64,000 nt of DNA from Luidia sarsii (Eukaryota; Echinodermata; Asteroidea; Paxillosida; Luidiidae): NCBI GenBank assembly GCA_949987565.1, contig OX465102.1, forward strand, positions 28,549,768 to 28,613,767, read 5' to 3'. A model generated the notes under the pieces. It was given only the letters and a program-made list of their open reading frames with translations, was not told the DNA's origin and ran no database searches. A program made the position numbers and the translations under genes. Below, in pieces: positions 59,801-60,348 of the stretch (its first letter is position 1; each line of letters starts with the position of its first letter).

Positions 59801-60348
59801 TTGACCACCGAGCTGGTCGAGGTCGCGTGGCGGAATTTCGAATAACGTATATCAACAAGTACCGTATTGCATTATAGCATGATGCTTGCGTCAAGGTGAA
59901 TGTAATTCAATGATGGTTTGCCCTGCTCGACGTAAAAAGCACTGACTGTTCAGTGCTTTATCCGATGCCTGATATTTGTGCCCCATTTTGCTGTGCAGAT
60001 TGTGGAACGACCAACATCAACCTGGACGGTGCTGGTAGTATGCATCATCTGACGTCCGTCAACTACCCGGCCGATTTCTTCGCTGACGTGACGTGCGAGT
60101 ACACAGTGACCACCACGGCCGCCACGATCCTGATCAGCTTCAGGGATGTGGAGCTCCCGAACATAAATGACTACTTGAGCATCCGTGACGGTGGCAACGT
60201 CGCTGCCACGGAGCTCGTGCGCCTCAACGGGGTCTTCCTCCCGAACGATGTTGAGTCCAGCGGCAACCAGCTTTGGATTCAGTTCGTGACCAACAGCATA
60301 TACAACACTCGCGGCTTTTGGATCGTGCTGGTGGCCCAGGGCTCCTAA
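2832..60348 (+). CDS. Type II membrane protein with 17 HYR, 3 CUB and 2 LDLa domains (multi-exon gene)
   Basis: Joined coding exons: 2832-2843 (tentative), 6931-7001, 9442-9611, 11256-11282, 12445-12501, 18285-18539, 18996-19238, 28710-28964, 31369-31547, 31703-31769, 35259-35504, 36582-36827, 37686-37931, 38936-39184, 39980-40222, 41616-41861, 42781-43029, 43819-44061, 45400-45645, 46680-46928, 47800-48042, 49377-49622, 51061-51141, 52316-52489, 53007-53432, 54051-54194, 54627-54769, 55583-55799, 58181-58333, 59999-60348. Every junction has AG/GT borders and compatible phase; the sum is 5,976 nt, 1,991 aa. Order in the protein: cytosolic tail, one hydrophobic helix, Thr/Pro-rich stalk, 17 HYR, CUB, LDLa, CUB, LDLa, CUB. 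HYR and CUB are extracellular immunoglobulin-like or beta-sandwich adhesion modules; LDLa binds calcium and ligands. A cell-surface adhesion or matrix-tethering role is inference. The closest known layout is MFRP (type II, CUB-LDLa-CUB-LDLa-Frizzled), but MFRP has no HYR. The transcription start and UTRs are not defined. Confidence 0.85.
2977..3047. repeat. 26-bp perfect inverted repeat built from a hammerhead-like dispersed repeat
   Basis: The left arm, starting ATTAGGAGGGCCTGACG, is an exact reverse complement of the right arm, ending CGTCAGGCCCTCCTAAT, over 26 bases. A loop of about 18 bases separates them. The right half carries the GTCCTGCTAGGATCGAAAC core of the dispersed family also seen at 4873, 11630, 54270 and 57550. 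The arrangement resembles two copies head to head. Confidence 0.75.
4008..4190 (+). mobile_element. MITE fragment (same family as 5455-5918)
   Basis: It begins with the GTGACCCGGCACA terminus and runs through the same internal words (CCCACCAAAACAC, CGCCTGAAG, TGATATCATTTGAAAGC) as the full element at 5455-5918. The right end is missing. Confidence 0.7.
4431..4519. repeat. 18-bp tandem repeat, about 5 copies
   Basis: The unit GTCTTTTATTTGGCCGTT is repeated nearly perfectly. It degrades to GTCTTTTATTTTG-like and GTCCTTTAGTTCGACG-like units up to about 4610. Confidence 0.85.
4868..4980 (+). mobile_element. Penelope-like terminal fragment with hammerhead-like motif
   Basis: The sequence CTGCCTTTGAGAAAGGTCC, a TGCTA loop and GGATCGAAACGTCAGG is followed by an A/T-rich tail containing CAGTAAGCAGTTTGCAAC. 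The same order occurs at 54265-54365 and, reversed, at 11560-11655 and 57515-57575. The last of these lies just beyond Penelope-like coding sequence, which is what identifies the family. No coding portion is present here. Confidence 0.65.
5455..5918 (+). mobile_element. MITE with about 35-bp terminal inverted repeats
   Basis: The left end, GTGACCCGGCACAGCGACAT, and the right end, reading ATGCTGTGCCGGGTCAC, are inverted repeats that continue inward through GAGGAATA...CCCAC. GTAT flanks both sides (5451-5454 and 5919-5922), a candidate target duplication. No transposase is encoded. Related pieces lie at 4008-4190 and 11990-12138. Confidence 0.8.
6931..7001 (+). CDS. Cytoplasmic N-terminal exon of the HYR/CUB gene
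   Basis: CCCGCTGCAG precedes the exon and GTAGGC follows. It reads RDEYELDFDPVYEF and then a basic run (GHRQS), leaving in phase 2. The trailing AG joins the first G of 9442 to give Arg. The acidic Tyr-containing stretch (YELDF, VYEF) could carry sorting or phosphorylation signals, which is inference. The basic residues on the N-terminal side of the helix support a cytosolic N-terminus by the positive-inside rule. The upstream exon must end in phase 0. Confidence 0.7.
7351..7966. repeat. 20-bp minisatellite, about 30 degenerate copies
   Basis: The unit is close to CCTAGCCCTAGTCAGTTGGA, with frequent CAGTT/CAATT alternation and occasional inserted ACATGT. It lies in the intron between the cytoplasmic and transmembrane exons. 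Confidence 0.9.
8225..9400. repeat. 1.2-kb polypyrimidine (CCT/CTT) tract
   Basis: The plus strand is almost purely C and T, built from TTCCTCCTC and TGTTCCTCC words. A higher-order tandem duplication of about 157 bp covers roughly 8904-9060 and 9061-9217. The tract ends about 40 bases before the splice acceptor at 9441. Long open frames across it are composition artefacts. Such homopurine-homopyrimidine mirror-type DNA can form triplex structures. Confidence 0.9.
9442..9611 (+). CDS. Transmembrane exon A
   Basis: The acceptor is TGCACCCAAG and the donor is GTAAGT. Entry phase is 2 and exit phase is 1. It encodes a basic segment (FFRHNPIKKLAHF), a short SPAPVTGAASSG hinge, and then a hydrophobic run of about 27 residues beginning LPLILAIVLG and ending VIVFGIV. 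There is no signal-peptide cleavage context, and the positive charges are N-terminal, so a type II signal anchor is the natural reading. Compare exon B at 16618-16756. Confidence 0.75.
10205..10450. repeat. Dispersed A/T-rich repeat, copy 1
   Basis: A TTTATTTATT-rich head is followed by CATCACAGCACAC, an A-rich body, and CTAATTGGATGACA. The same order occurs at about 19800-19990 and, more diverged, at 13617-13830. It is probably a non-autonomous retroelement; the family is not identified. Confidence 0.55.
10600..10990. repeat. Hammerhead-like family-2 and SINE-like dispersed repeat
   Basis: GGACAGAGTATACACTGTCC forms a stem-loop followed by GAAATGTTGAGTTACC. Related sequences lie at 18865-18925, 19725-19785, 32495-32550 (minus strand) and 59008-59070. 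The following part (10855-10990) resembles the tail of the SINE at 59625-59820 (GATGTTTGCATCGAGG, GGGCAAAGCACTGAA). Confidence 0.5.
11256..11282 (+). CDS. 27-nt stalk microexon
   Basis: The acceptor is CTTTTTCCAG and the donor GTAAGT, both strong. Phase is 1 to 1. With its neighbours it encodes NTGTNVVTT, a short Thr-rich stalk just outside the membrane and a likely O-glycosylation site by composition. Confidence 0.6.
11540..11985 (-). mobile_element. Penelope-like element 3' end, 5'-truncated
   Basis: Read on the minus strand, the last codons match the end of the copy at 57515-58075 (RLQTIQPHGLN...). They are followed by about 260 bases of untranslated sequence and the hammerhead-like motif at 11655-11600, then the A/T-rich tail with GTTTGCAT at 11565. 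Truncation abuts a MITE fragment at about 11990. Confidence 0.65.
11990..12138 (+). mobile_element. MITE right-end fragment
   Basis: It carries the TTGATATCATTTGAAAG, TCTTTCACATCATTAGAAAA and TGTGCCGGGTCAC words of the right half of the MITE at 5455-5918. The left end is missing. Confidence 0.7.
12254..12467 (+). repeat. 107-bp tandem duplication spanning an exon 5' end
   Basis: Unit 1 (12254-12360) and unit 2 (12361-12467) differ at only a few positions. Each carries an intron end, a CAG acceptor and the first 23 bases of the stalk exon. Only unit 2 continues into the rest of the exon with a donor. Confidence 0.9.
12445..12501 (+). CDS. Stalk exon, Pro-rich
   Basis: The acceptor is TTTTTTCAG and the donor GTAACC; phase is 1 to 1. 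It encodes APTIPRGPSAGIPIPNVP, a proline-rich spacer between the membrane and HYR1. The 5' part of the exon is duplicated in unit 1 at 12338-12360, giving a decoy acceptor without a good donor. Confidence 0.65.
13500..14160. mobile_element. Old CACTATGAACATC-family MITE, interrupted
   Basis: The left part carries GTGAACATCTGAACCGTGAA and the right part AATGTGGCC, ACCACTGGTGAAA and TTTTTTCAGGGTTTGGATG, matching the intact copies at 17513-17982 and 36979-37445. The middle is interrupted by the repeat at 13617-13830, so insertion into it came later. Confidence 0.55.
13617..13830. repeat. Dispersed A/T-rich repeat, copy 2 (diverged)
   Basis: It starts with four copies of TTTAGTTTAG, then TTATTTCTTTTTCC, CATATCACAGAATGTACATC and an A-rich body, resembling 10205-10450 and 19800-19990. 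Confidence 0.45.
14640..15135 (+). pseudogene. 3' end of a non-LTR retrotransposon (LINE), 5'-truncated
   Basis: A frame at 14707-15090 encodes 127 residues typical of the C-terminus of LINE reverse transcriptases. It has a GRPHLRFKDTCKRDMK block, then IDPNTWEDVADSR and WRATV, and ends in a zinc-finger-like CKKCSRDC...H motif. The sequence after the stop (CATCGTCTCTCGAGACG) also fits such 3' ends. The RT core is absent, as expected of a 5'-truncated insertion. Confidence 0.75.
16618..16756 (+). CDS. Candidate alternative transmembrane exon B
   Basis: The acceptor TTTAG and donor GTACGT give entry phase 2 and exit phase 1, identical to exon A. It encodes SQGKRPRLF, then a hydrophobic run of about 24 residues starting ASPVVVGVLV and ending VVFLSW, and then an acidic QNEEEEKRAELP. 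Basic before and acidic after the helix again fits type II. It could be spliced from 7001 to 18285 in place of exons 9442-12501. Alternatively the frame opens upstream with ATG at 16582, making it an alternative first exon. The acceptor is weak because its pyrimidine tract is distant. Confidence 0.45.
16757..18284 (+). other. Intron sequence before HYR1
   Basis: It contains a complete MITE (17513-17982) and, at about 18125-18195, a degraded tRNA-like SINE head (minus strand, CCAGCTCGGTGGATAAGATG). No exon is supported between 16757 and 18284. Confidence 0.5.
17513..17982 (+). mobile_element. Foldback MITE (CACTATGAACATC family)
   Basis: The left end, CACTATGAACATCTAAACCG, and the right end, CGGTTAAGATGTTCATAGTG, are inverted repeats extending more than 50 bases. 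The interior is rich in GGTGAAAA/TTTTCACC. No coding capacity. A second intact copy lies at 36979-37445 in the opposite orientation; decayed copies are at 13500-14160 and 53690-53975. Confidence 0.85.
18285..18539 (+). CDS. HYR1 exon
   Basis: The acceptor is GTCTCAAG and the donor GTAAGA; phase 1 to 1; 85 residues. HYR features in order: CPGN near the start, a Trp-Ala-Ser-Pro strand, IGTHQVLYSATDNGGN, and CSFTVTI at the end. Both HYR cysteines are present. It is a complete single-exon domain directly after the stalk. Confidence 0.9.
18865..18960 (+). repeat. Hammerhead-like family-2 fragment
   Basis: GGGCAGAGTACACAGTGCCC forms a stem-loop followed by AAAATGTGGAATCACCAG, then TTTTCAGAGCC. Same order as at 10781-10840 and 59008-59070. 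The GAAA has decayed to AAAA. Confidence 0.5.
18996..19238 (+). CDS. HYR2 exon
   Basis: The acceptor is TTTCGGCAG and the donor GTAGGT; phase 1 to 1; 81 residues. It has CPPD, DDNSGN, VGSHIVTIIVRDDSSN and CSFLVVV, so both cysteines are kept. It is followed by a 9.5-kb intron that hosts the Gypsy element. Confidence 0.9.
19725..19785 (+). repeat. Hammerhead-like family-2 fragment
   Basis: GACAGAGTACACACTGTC followed by TGACATTGTGGAGTTATTACC is a decayed copy of the stem-loop family seen at 10781, 18865, 32495 and 59008. It also has the CAGCTCTTTTTAG tail. Confidence 0.45.
19800..19992. repeat. Dispersed A/T-rich repeat, copy 3
   Basis: CATCGCATCACAGCACACGC, an A-rich body and AATTAATTGGATGACAAAGC parallel 10205-10450. 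The Gypsy element is inserted at its right edge. Confidence 0.55.
19997..20856 (+). repeat. Left LTR of the Gypsy element
   Basis: It starts TGTGACCAGTCGTGG and ends CTACA, two bases before the primer site. AATAAA at about 20781 lies some 75 bases before the end, as expected for R/U5. Its first 473 bases (to 20469) match 27816-28288 base for base; the remaining 387 bases have no counterpart on the right side. Confidence 0.75.
20859..20876 (+). other. Primer-binding site for tRNA-Ser
   Basis: TGGCGTAGTCGGCAGGAT is the 18-base complement of the 3' end of a eukaryotic serine tRNA (ATCCTGCCGACTACG plus CCA), recognised from general knowledge of tRNA-Ser. It sits two bases downstream of an LTR ending in CA. 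Confidence 0.75.
20877..21893 (+). other. Gypsy leader between primer site and gag
   Basis: Untranslated leader of about 1 kb with no conserved frame. GTGTGAGCAG just before 21872 resembles a splice acceptor, but I see no evidence that it is used. Confidence 0.5.
21894..22889 (+). CDS. gag: Gypsy gag
   Basis: The product is 331 residues, starting at ATG 21894. An N-terminal coiled-coil-like stretch (SELMSEIQELRELVHENQE) leads to a retrotransposon capsid-type region (DWIYDISTAI, FALQHLSGPARE, RRIFGDQGS, LRDFSHSLLDLF). Near residue 296 there is one CCHC zinc knuckle, CEHCSKPGHTKVNC, for nucleic-acid binding. The frame is intact. It overlaps the open pol frame by 28 bases (22862-22889). Confidence 0.9.
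   Translation: MDSKGADMGPSVSELMSEIQELRELVHENQETSKPKKPSPSYLVVPSQKLSSFSGQTTTKLEDWIYDISTAIKSRPLTKEAEVDFALQHLSGPAREEVKYHDMRSLPDVFSVLRRIFGDQGSNVQLQRLFFERKQRPEENLRDFSHSLLDLFGRAARKSPQLMEKREHLLKDQFAEGVSDISLRKYLKSKLRELPTMDFFELRAEAIEWAEESELLEASNYPPHRQIQLEATVAKSDSKTLLDLMHKQQQQLEAQQKQISDLTKLMEQKLVDMSNTPQALNRTSNSSKIRCEHCSKPGHTKVNCFKRQLQEANKTIEELRSISAAKSHQEN
22862..27268 (+). CDS. pol: Gypsy pol: protease, RT, RNase H, integrase
   Basis: The frame opens at 22862 in the -1 frame relative to gag and has no upstream ATG, so expression probably needs ribosomal frameshifting in the 28-base overlap; I see no classic slippery heptamer. Residues are counted from the GTG at 23027. Protease LLDTGS is at about 19-24 and the RT catalytic YLDD at 469-472. 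RNase H starts near FILDIDAS at 622. The integrase zinc finger (H..H..C..C) begins near 890. The DDE triad is D958, D1017 and E1053; D1017 and E1053 are 35 residues apart. A GPY/F-like module near VGDLVYLRKHW follows. The C-terminus is unusual: a Ser/Pro/Arg-rich tail and two hydrophobic stretches near 1350-1390. All domains are intact. Confidence 0.9.
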   Translation, partial: RCKVPSGKLNSLSGSGPPVEKLFADPQIGSPRSFPSSPFPFSFSSSSACSSGENLVADCPKLTVKLRGIDITCLLDTGSMVSTITERFFYRHLQPTGSTIHPNIPFLRITAANGLEIPYVGYVEVDLSCDGIILPQRGFLVVQDPVDAEYQRQKHEIPGILGMNVLGPLIDYLSDAPLPVSSPLHFLRSILNLRIEAQTKEQEMEAMIKSQYRTVYIPPETSVTVMAKAPQNIPFQLAVVEPLRNTDHFPVGVLVASSLVRLGNSFPVRIDNISKSGFTLRPHTRLGVLRAVESVVKDSELKFTVTSNEIKVDCAPEDTFPAVDLSEFGGSDVEKEKLQALLIKHKQVFATHDLDLGDTDTVEHRIETTTSEPIAQTFRRVPPNQYMEVKKHIQKLLEHNVIKESYSPYAAPIVLVRKKDGSLRMCVDYRRLNDVTKKDAFPLPRIDELLDAPVGAKFFSSLDLASGYHQVRVREEDREKTAFVSPMGLYEYTRMPCGLCGAPATFQRLMQRCMGDLMYQMVFVYLDDVCIFSKTFDEHIQHLDTVFNRLRQHKLKLKPSKCHLFCKKISYLGHVLSEEGISTNPDKTKAIVDWPVPRTVKMLRAFLGFASYYRRYVPNFARIAKPLHTLVGQCRNSSPKLFRKDWTPECQAAMEELKNKFINSPILAFADFSKPFILDIDASLSGFGAVLSQMQDKKEKVIAYASRSLRENERKMEKYSSRKLEMMALKWAITEKFKDYLYGSSFIVRTDNNPLSYLTTAKLGATEQRWVSTLAPYDFRIVYRPGNANRNADGLSRQFPKEAEDTYTISEIVVNSDNSHFPFSSLPIELQVKGLEDVVHLGPLRLRAEIASAISTFPSFSNSELIQLQQADPDLGCYLQYHNSIITDHCRRKTETPAVKVLLRQSKHLTLSNGVLYREVTDPKLGSLRQLVLPSSLKTRVLTSLHNDFGHQGEERTMSLIRPRCYWPYMYKDVKNWVHECERCSIAKSPIPTVKNPLGHLVASRPLDIVAIDFTLLEPSSDRIENVLVITDVFSKFTVAVPTKDQTAKTTAAALVKEWFVKYGVPQRIHSDQGRQFESTLIQQLCQFYNITKSRTTPYHPQGNAQCERFNRTMHNLLRPLSNLQKRHWPKYLPELVFAYNSTEHSSTGFSPFYLLFGRQPFLPVDLLLNRNTFQDSDEHWLLHHQSRLTEAYRLAQAKLQQELSRSKRQYDQKANPNIFQVGDLVYLRKHWRGRSKIQDYYFPDIYRVVRHPDNSSFVYVIELADGGGKQKTVNSVELKLVPKSLRKETPQAPLPSSTQEKIGEISDSGSDPEYDIEVLLPIEESSDVPEHPSPHPDTSTASGSQGRPTSRLRPFRRRQLPQTPPVRLRRSQRSTRGRHSNPYREPRSVLNHQHVVFNENRQSILLLLLLLSLLLAMNIGQVFGFIHLLWLCPLILLVLVSRPCLQWSWQHRKTLIDAIMYMLWIDG
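27269..27815 (+). other. Gypsy 3' untranslated region and polypurine tract
   Basis: It opens with short ATTGATGTAGGTT repeats (27270-27310) and is otherwise non-coding. AAATAGGGGGTG directly before the TGTGACC at 27816 is a plausible polypurine tract for plus-strand priming. Confidence 0.55.
27816..28322 (+). repeat. Right LTR, truncated and ending in an inverted LTR start
   Basis: 27816-28288 repeats 19997-20469 without visible change. From 28283 to 28322 the sequence is an exact 40-base reverse complement of the LTR start (TGTGACCAGTCGTGG...). The last 387 bases of the left LTR, including AATAAA, are missing here. Confidence 0.8.
28327..28709 (+). other. Intron sequence between Gypsy and HYR3
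   Basis: AT-rich intron with GGGCCTA words and a C-run near 28620. Nothing recognisable. Confidence 0.5.
28710..28964 (+). CDS. HYR3 exon
   Basis: The acceptor is TGTGGACAG and the donor GTAAGA; phase 1 to 1; 85 residues. It starts DREPPRLTCPD and contains GDTDVTCAATDEAGN and CQFQVSV. There are four cysteines rather than two: an extra pair is at ATCSPAS and DVTCA. The DNSG motif is replaced by QENS. GC content is noticeably higher than in the later HYR exons. Confidence 0.9.
29330..31352. repeat. 49-bp minisatellite, about 41 copies
   Basis: The unit begins CAGCTCGTCTGGCTATGGCT and ends TTGATTGTAAGCAT, with very few substitutions. Rare variants include a CCTCAGCTC spacer and AACGCACCC. The array runs to about 16 bases before the HYR4 acceptor at 31368. 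Part of it is open in one frame because of low variation, but there is no sign of coding. Confidence 0.95.
31369..31547 (+). CDS. HYR4 exon, first part
   Basis: The acceptor ATATCAACAG abuts the minisatellite; the donor is GTACTG. Entry phase 1, exit phase 0. It carries CPSD, AEDNSLE and the start of the conserved IGTYE motif. The domain is completed by 31703-31769. Confidence 0.85.
31548..31702 (+). other. Short 155-bp intron inside HYR4 carrying a repeat fragment
   Basis: 31611-31650 reads GAGAAAGGTCCCGCTAGAAT then CAAAATATCAGTCCCTC, a decayed copy of the hammerhead-like dispersed family (compare 15174-15215). Of the 17 HYR domains, only HYR4 and HYR17 are split. Confidence 0.7.
31703..31769 (+). 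CDS. HYR4 exon, second part
   Basis: The acceptor is CTCTGCCAG and the donor GTAACT; phase 0 to 1. It encodes VVYTVTDAAGLKAYCRFTV, which completes the HYR core strand and the second cysteine. Confidence 0.85.
32495..32550 (-). repeat. Hammerhead-like family-2, best-preserved GAAAC copy
   Basis: On the minus strand: CCTGACGACGAGCAG, loop AGTACACA, CTGCTCGAAACGTTGAGTCA. The CUGANGA box, a 6-bp stem and GAAAC are all present. One extra base lies between the CUGANGA box and the stem compared with the textbook motif. Confidence 0.55.
32648..32695 (-). repeat. Hammerhead-like family-1 copy with CTGAAGA box
   Basis: On the minus strand: CTCTGAAGAAGGTCCTGACA then GGATGGAGAAGTCAG. It preserves a CUGANGA-type box where most copies read TTTGAGAA. 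The GAAA side is altered to GAGAA. Confidence 0.5.
32908..35090. repeat. 39-bp minisatellite, about 55 copies
   Basis: The unit is TTTTGGTATCATGACTCAAG followed by TCTGAGTCCGAGTCAAGTC, with single-base variants (CTGAGTC, CGTGTC, CATGTC). Because 39 is 13 codons, both strands stay open for over 1 kb (for example a repeating LSHDTKRLDSDSD on the minus strand). This is a composition effect inside the HYR4-HYR5 intron. Each unit contains TGACTCA. Confidence 0.95.
35259..35504 (+). CDS. HYR5 exon (cysteine-free)
   Basis: The acceptor is GTCCAACCAG and the donor GTAACT; phase 1 to 1; 82 residues. It has LADNSGG and IGETPVDYTVEDVYGN, but the first-strand Cys-Pro is VPDN and the last-strand Cys is missing (VAFTITVTV). 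First of a run of four cysteine-free HYRs. Confidence 0.9.
35725..36500. repeat. About 21-bp degenerate minisatellite
   Basis: Units near AGTGGCCATACTGGAGCCCA vary in length and end (GACTATAGTGG, GCTCATAGTGC). It fills most of the HYR5-HYR6 intron. Confidence 0.9.
36582..36827 (+). CDS. HYR6 exon (cysteine-free)
   Basis: The acceptor is GAAAACGCAG and the donor GTAAGT; phase 1 to 1; 82 residues. It has LRDNSGD and IGPHDVTYTVEDVYGN, with no cysteine. Closest in wording to HYR5 and HYR8. Confidence 0.9.
36979..37445 (-). mobile_element. Foldback MITE (CACTATGAACATC family), second intact copy
   Basis: The ends read TTCAAACATCTAAACGGTGA and TCACGGTTTATATGTTCATA(GTG). The interior matches 17513-17982 read in the opposite direction (GCCACATTCCTGGTGGTAAA, GGTACAAGGACACCATACAG). 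Confidence 0.8.
37686..37931 (+). CDS. HYR7 exon (cysteine-free)
   Basis: The acceptor is TCTCACCAG and the donor GTCAGT; phase 1 to 1; 82 residues. It has LSDNSGQ and IGPNTVTYTVSDGNGN; no cysteine. Confidence 0.9.
37932..38935 (+). other. HYR7-HYR8 intron
   Basis: No exon or recognisable element up to 38798. From 38799 the first triplicated segment begins (TACCATCCAGTATTTCGATG). There is an A-run at 38690-38702. Confidence 0.5.
38936..39184 (+). CDS. HYR8 exon (cysteine-free; unit 1)
   Basis: The acceptor is CACTACAG and the donor GTACGG; phase 1 to 1; 83 residues. It starts DREDPTFTEVDDF and has LADNSGE and IGPHTVTYTVEDAHGN; no cysteine. Copies are HYR11 and HYR14. Confidence 0.92.
39980..40222 (+). 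CDS. HYR9 exon (unit 1)
   Basis: The acceptor is TTCGTTAG and the donor GTAAAG; phase 1 to 1; 81 residues. It has CPAG, SDNSQT, IGPHTVTYTVTDASS and CSIEVTI, so both cysteines return. It differs from HYR12 and HYR15 at about ten residues, among them EFPQATGS versus DLPQATIS. Confidence 0.92.
41200..41275 (-). repeat. tRNA-like SINE fragment (unit 1; copies at 44985-45058 and 48960-49035)
   Basis: On the minus strand: GGCAGGTGGTACGAGCACTA then TCTCGGGTTCATATCCTGG. It has a pol III B-box-like GGTTCATATCC and an A-box-like start, with no full cloverleaf. It recurs at the same place in units 2 and 3, so it predates the triplication. Confidence 0.5.
41616..41861 (+). CDS. HYR10 exon (unit 1)
   Basis: The acceptor is CACCAACAG and the donor GTAAGC; phase 1 to 1; 82 residues. 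It has DEEKPVLVCPDD, SDNDGD, IGETEVELTAVDGSGN and CSFKITV. Its protein sequence is identical to HYR13. Confidence 0.92.
42222..42590. repeat. Intronic minisatellite of unit 1
   Basis: Alternating units close to ACTGGTGGAGAAATCTTACT and AGTGGATATACTAGTGGAG. ACTAGT palindromes recur. Shortest of the three parallel arrays. Confidence 0.9.
42781..43029 (+). CDS. HYR11 exon (copy of HYR8, unit 2)
   Basis: Borders and phase as for HYR8; 83 residues. Differences from HYR8 include Leu for Pro in TTDLDQS, NPF for IAF, and Tyr for His in IGPYTVTYTVED. No cysteine. Confidence 0.92.
43819..44061 (+). CDS. HYR12 exon (copy of HYR9, unit 2)
   Basis: Borders and phase as for HYR9; 81 residues, CPAS and CSIEVTI. 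The protein is identical to HYR15. Confidence 0.92.
45400..45645 (+). CDS. HYR13 exon (copy of HYR10, unit 2)
   Basis: Borders and phase as for HYR10; the protein is identical to HYR10 over 82 residues. Confidence 0.92.
46010..46490. repeat. Intronic minisatellite of unit 2
   Basis: Same alternating units as 42222-42590, but about 110 bases longer through extra paired units in the middle. Confidence 0.9.
46680..46928 (+). CDS. HYR14 exon (copy of HYR8, unit 3)
   Basis: Borders and phase as for HYR8; 83 residues. It shares TTDLDQS and NPF with HYR11, and has Pro for Leu in STSPSDG. No cysteine. Confidence 0.92.
47800..48042 (+). CDS. HYR15 exon (copy of HYR9, unit 3)
   Basis: Borders and phase as for HYR9; protein identical to HYR12. 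Confidence 0.92.
49377..49622 (+). CDS. HYR16 exon (copy of HYR10, unit 3)
   Basis: Borders and phase as for HYR10. The only difference from HYR10/13 that I see is Leu for Ile in GGQFNLGETE. Confidence 0.92.
49985..50575. repeat. Intronic minisatellite of unit 3
   Basis: Same family as the arrays at 42222 and 46010 but longest and most rearranged. It carries private variants such as TACTATTGGATATACTAG and ACATACTGGTAGAG. Confidence 0.9.
50617..51060 (+). other. Intron after the triplication
   Basis: Ordinary intron. GTCTTTGAGAAAGGGCTGTA then AGGATCCAATTTGTCAG (50761-50800) is a decayed hammerhead-family fragment. Confidence 0.45.
51061..51141 (+). CDS. HYR17 exon, first part
   Basis: The acceptor is TTTCCCTCAG and the donor GTGGGT; phase 1 to 1. 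It encodes DRQEPDLTCPNEVDVYSD and ends TFS, the first HYR strand and first cysteine. Confidence 0.8.
51142..52315 (+). other. Intron inside HYR17
   Basis: Contains scattered GAGTC/GACTC-rich text (51190-51245 and 51495-51600), wording related to the 39-bp array but not tandem. There is a C-run/A-run at 51433-51460. No exon seen. Confidence 0.5.
52316..52489 (+). CDS. HYR17 exon, second part
   Basis: The acceptor is CCGGTGCAG and the donor GTAACC; phase 1 to 1. It encodes ITDNSGEPLVG, TTVTYTAEDAYTN and CSFPVNV, completing the last HYR and its second cysteine. The CUB/LDLa module follows. Confidence 0.85.
52637..52730. repeat. Hammerhead-family head-to-head inverted copy
   Basis: CCTAGCAGGACCTTTTTCAA is followed by the inverse TGCCTTTGAGAAATGTCC and later CAAAACATCAGGCCCTC, giving a hairpin-capable pair like 2977-3047 but more decayed. 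Confidence 0.6.
53007..53432 (+). CDS. CUB1 exon
   Basis: The acceptor is GTATTGCAG and the donor GTAGGT; phase 1 to 1; 142 residues. CUB features: TDCS start, NTECLWNLVVP, VRIAFREFDTE, DFLYLGQG, ADNVWMRFSS and GFWLEIDV. Only the first cysteine pair is present; the usual second pair is missing. The acidic residues around FDTE and DFLYLG lie where many CUBs bind calcium. Confidence 0.9.
53433..54050 (+). other. CUB1-LDLa1 intron with MITE remnant
   Basis: 53690-53975 is a degraded CACTATGAACATC-family MITE half (TTTACCACCAGGAATGTGGC, CCATGAAAACCTGGTGAA). Otherwise nothing recognisable. Confidence 0.55.
54051..54194 (+). CDS. LDLa1 exon
   Basis: The acceptor is GTTTTTCAG and the donor GTATAA; phase 1 to 1; 48 residues. 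There are six cysteines in LDLa spacing, ending RCDGTNDCQGSEDELNC. The calcium-cage acidic residues (D..D....DE) are all present, so the fold should be functional. Confidence 0.92.
54195..54626 (+). other. LDLa1-CUB2 intron
   Basis: Contains a Penelope-like terminal fragment at 54265-54365 (plus strand) with a GGTCCTGCTAGGATCGAAAG core and CAGTAAGCAGTTTGCAAC tail. The rest is plain. Confidence 0.55.
54265..54365 (+). mobile_element. Penelope-like terminal fragment with hammerhead-like motif
   Basis: Same arrangement as 4868-4980: TTTGAGAAAGGTCC, TGCTA, GGATCGAAAGGTCAGG, then the A/T tail. No coding part. One substitution (GAAAG for GAAAC) from the better copies. Confidence 0.65.
54627..54769 (+). 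CDS. CUB2 exon, first part
   Basis: The acceptor is TCTCTGTAG and the donor GTAAGT; phase 1 to 0. It encodes ACNPPLHDVNVDF, SNNYPAEYPPCNVKW and DDNLVS: the first CUB half with its first two cysteines. Confidence 0.88.
54770..55582 (+). other. Intron inside CUB2
   Basis: Phase-0 intron of 813 bases. No exon or clear repeat seen. Confidence 0.55.
55583..55799 (+). CDS. CUB2 exon, second part
   Basis: The acceptor is TTGTCCATAG; phase 0 to 1. It encodes IRVVVMDIQMDAGDRLYF, then FNLVFVSGGGTGRGFWIKVW. No cysteine in this half. The predicted donor is GTTTGT, a weak match; reading through it gives an in-frame TGA two codons later (55805-55807). So either a poor donor is used or a shorter isoform ends here. 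Confidence 0.8.
56040..57195. repeat. CCCAA/CCCAG array with higher-order structure
   Basis: Pentamers CCCAA and CCCAG alternate with CCTAGCCCATCCCAG and CCAGCCCTCCCCAG variants. Blocks of about 100-150 bases recur (for example GTAGCCCATCCCAGCCCTCC). The minus strand can be read as Gly-Leu-Gly-Trp repeats, which is not coding. Confidence 0.9.
57515..58075 (-). mobile_element. Penelope-like element 3' end with C-terminal coding and hammerhead-like motif
   Basis: On the minus strand, 58075-57841 encodes YGHRSTIKTGK, then TPVGYHFNLPDHS, and REKMWMKRLRTIQPHGLN before a stop. This matches the end of Penelope-like GIY-YIG proteins (PVG.HF...HS, RE..W...L.T..P.GLN). About 265 bases later comes CTTTGAGAAAGGTCC, TGCTA, GGATCGAAACGTCAGG (57575-57530). 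RT and most of GIY-YIG are missing. Such elements are known to carry hammerhead ribozymes in their terminal repeats. Confidence 0.7.
58181..58333 (+). CDS. LDLa2 exon
   Basis: The acceptor is TTTGTGCAG and the donor GTGAGT; phase 1 to 1; 51 residues. Six cysteines in order: YCEHALHSLSCGAGSCL, RCNDQINCDV, and NDEMKCEN. The first calcium-site acid is Asn here (CNDQINC rather than CDGxxDC), so calcium affinity may be lower. Confidence 0.88.
59008..59070 (+). repeat. Hammerhead-like family-2 copy with CTGATGA box
   Basis: CTCCTGATGATGGGC, loop, CACTGCCCCAAAGATTGAG, then TTACCGGCTCTTC. It keeps the textbook CTGATGA box; the GAAA side is mutated to CAAA. Confidence 0.5.
59625..59820 (-). mobile_element. 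tRNA-derived SINE
   Basis: On the minus strand the head reads GACCAGCTCGGTGGTCAAGT, GGTTAAGACG and GCGGGTTTGAGTCACG, giving A-box-like and B-box-like pol III promoters. An unrelated body with GGGCAAAGCACTGAACAC and TCATTGAATTACATTC follows. The body recurs at 59876-59975 and, diverged, at 10855-10990. Confidence 0.65.
59999..60348 (+). CDS. CUB3, terminal coding exon
   Basis: The acceptor is TGCTGTGCAG; entry phase 1; stop TAA at 60346-60348. It encodes DCGTTNINLDG, VNYPADFFADVTCEYTV, FRDVELPNINDYLSIRDG, NQLWIQFVTN and RGFWIVLV. First cysteine pair only, as in CUB1 and CUB2. The N.DY...RDG acids match the CUB calcium site. The protein ends a few residues after the last CUB strand. Confidence 0.92.
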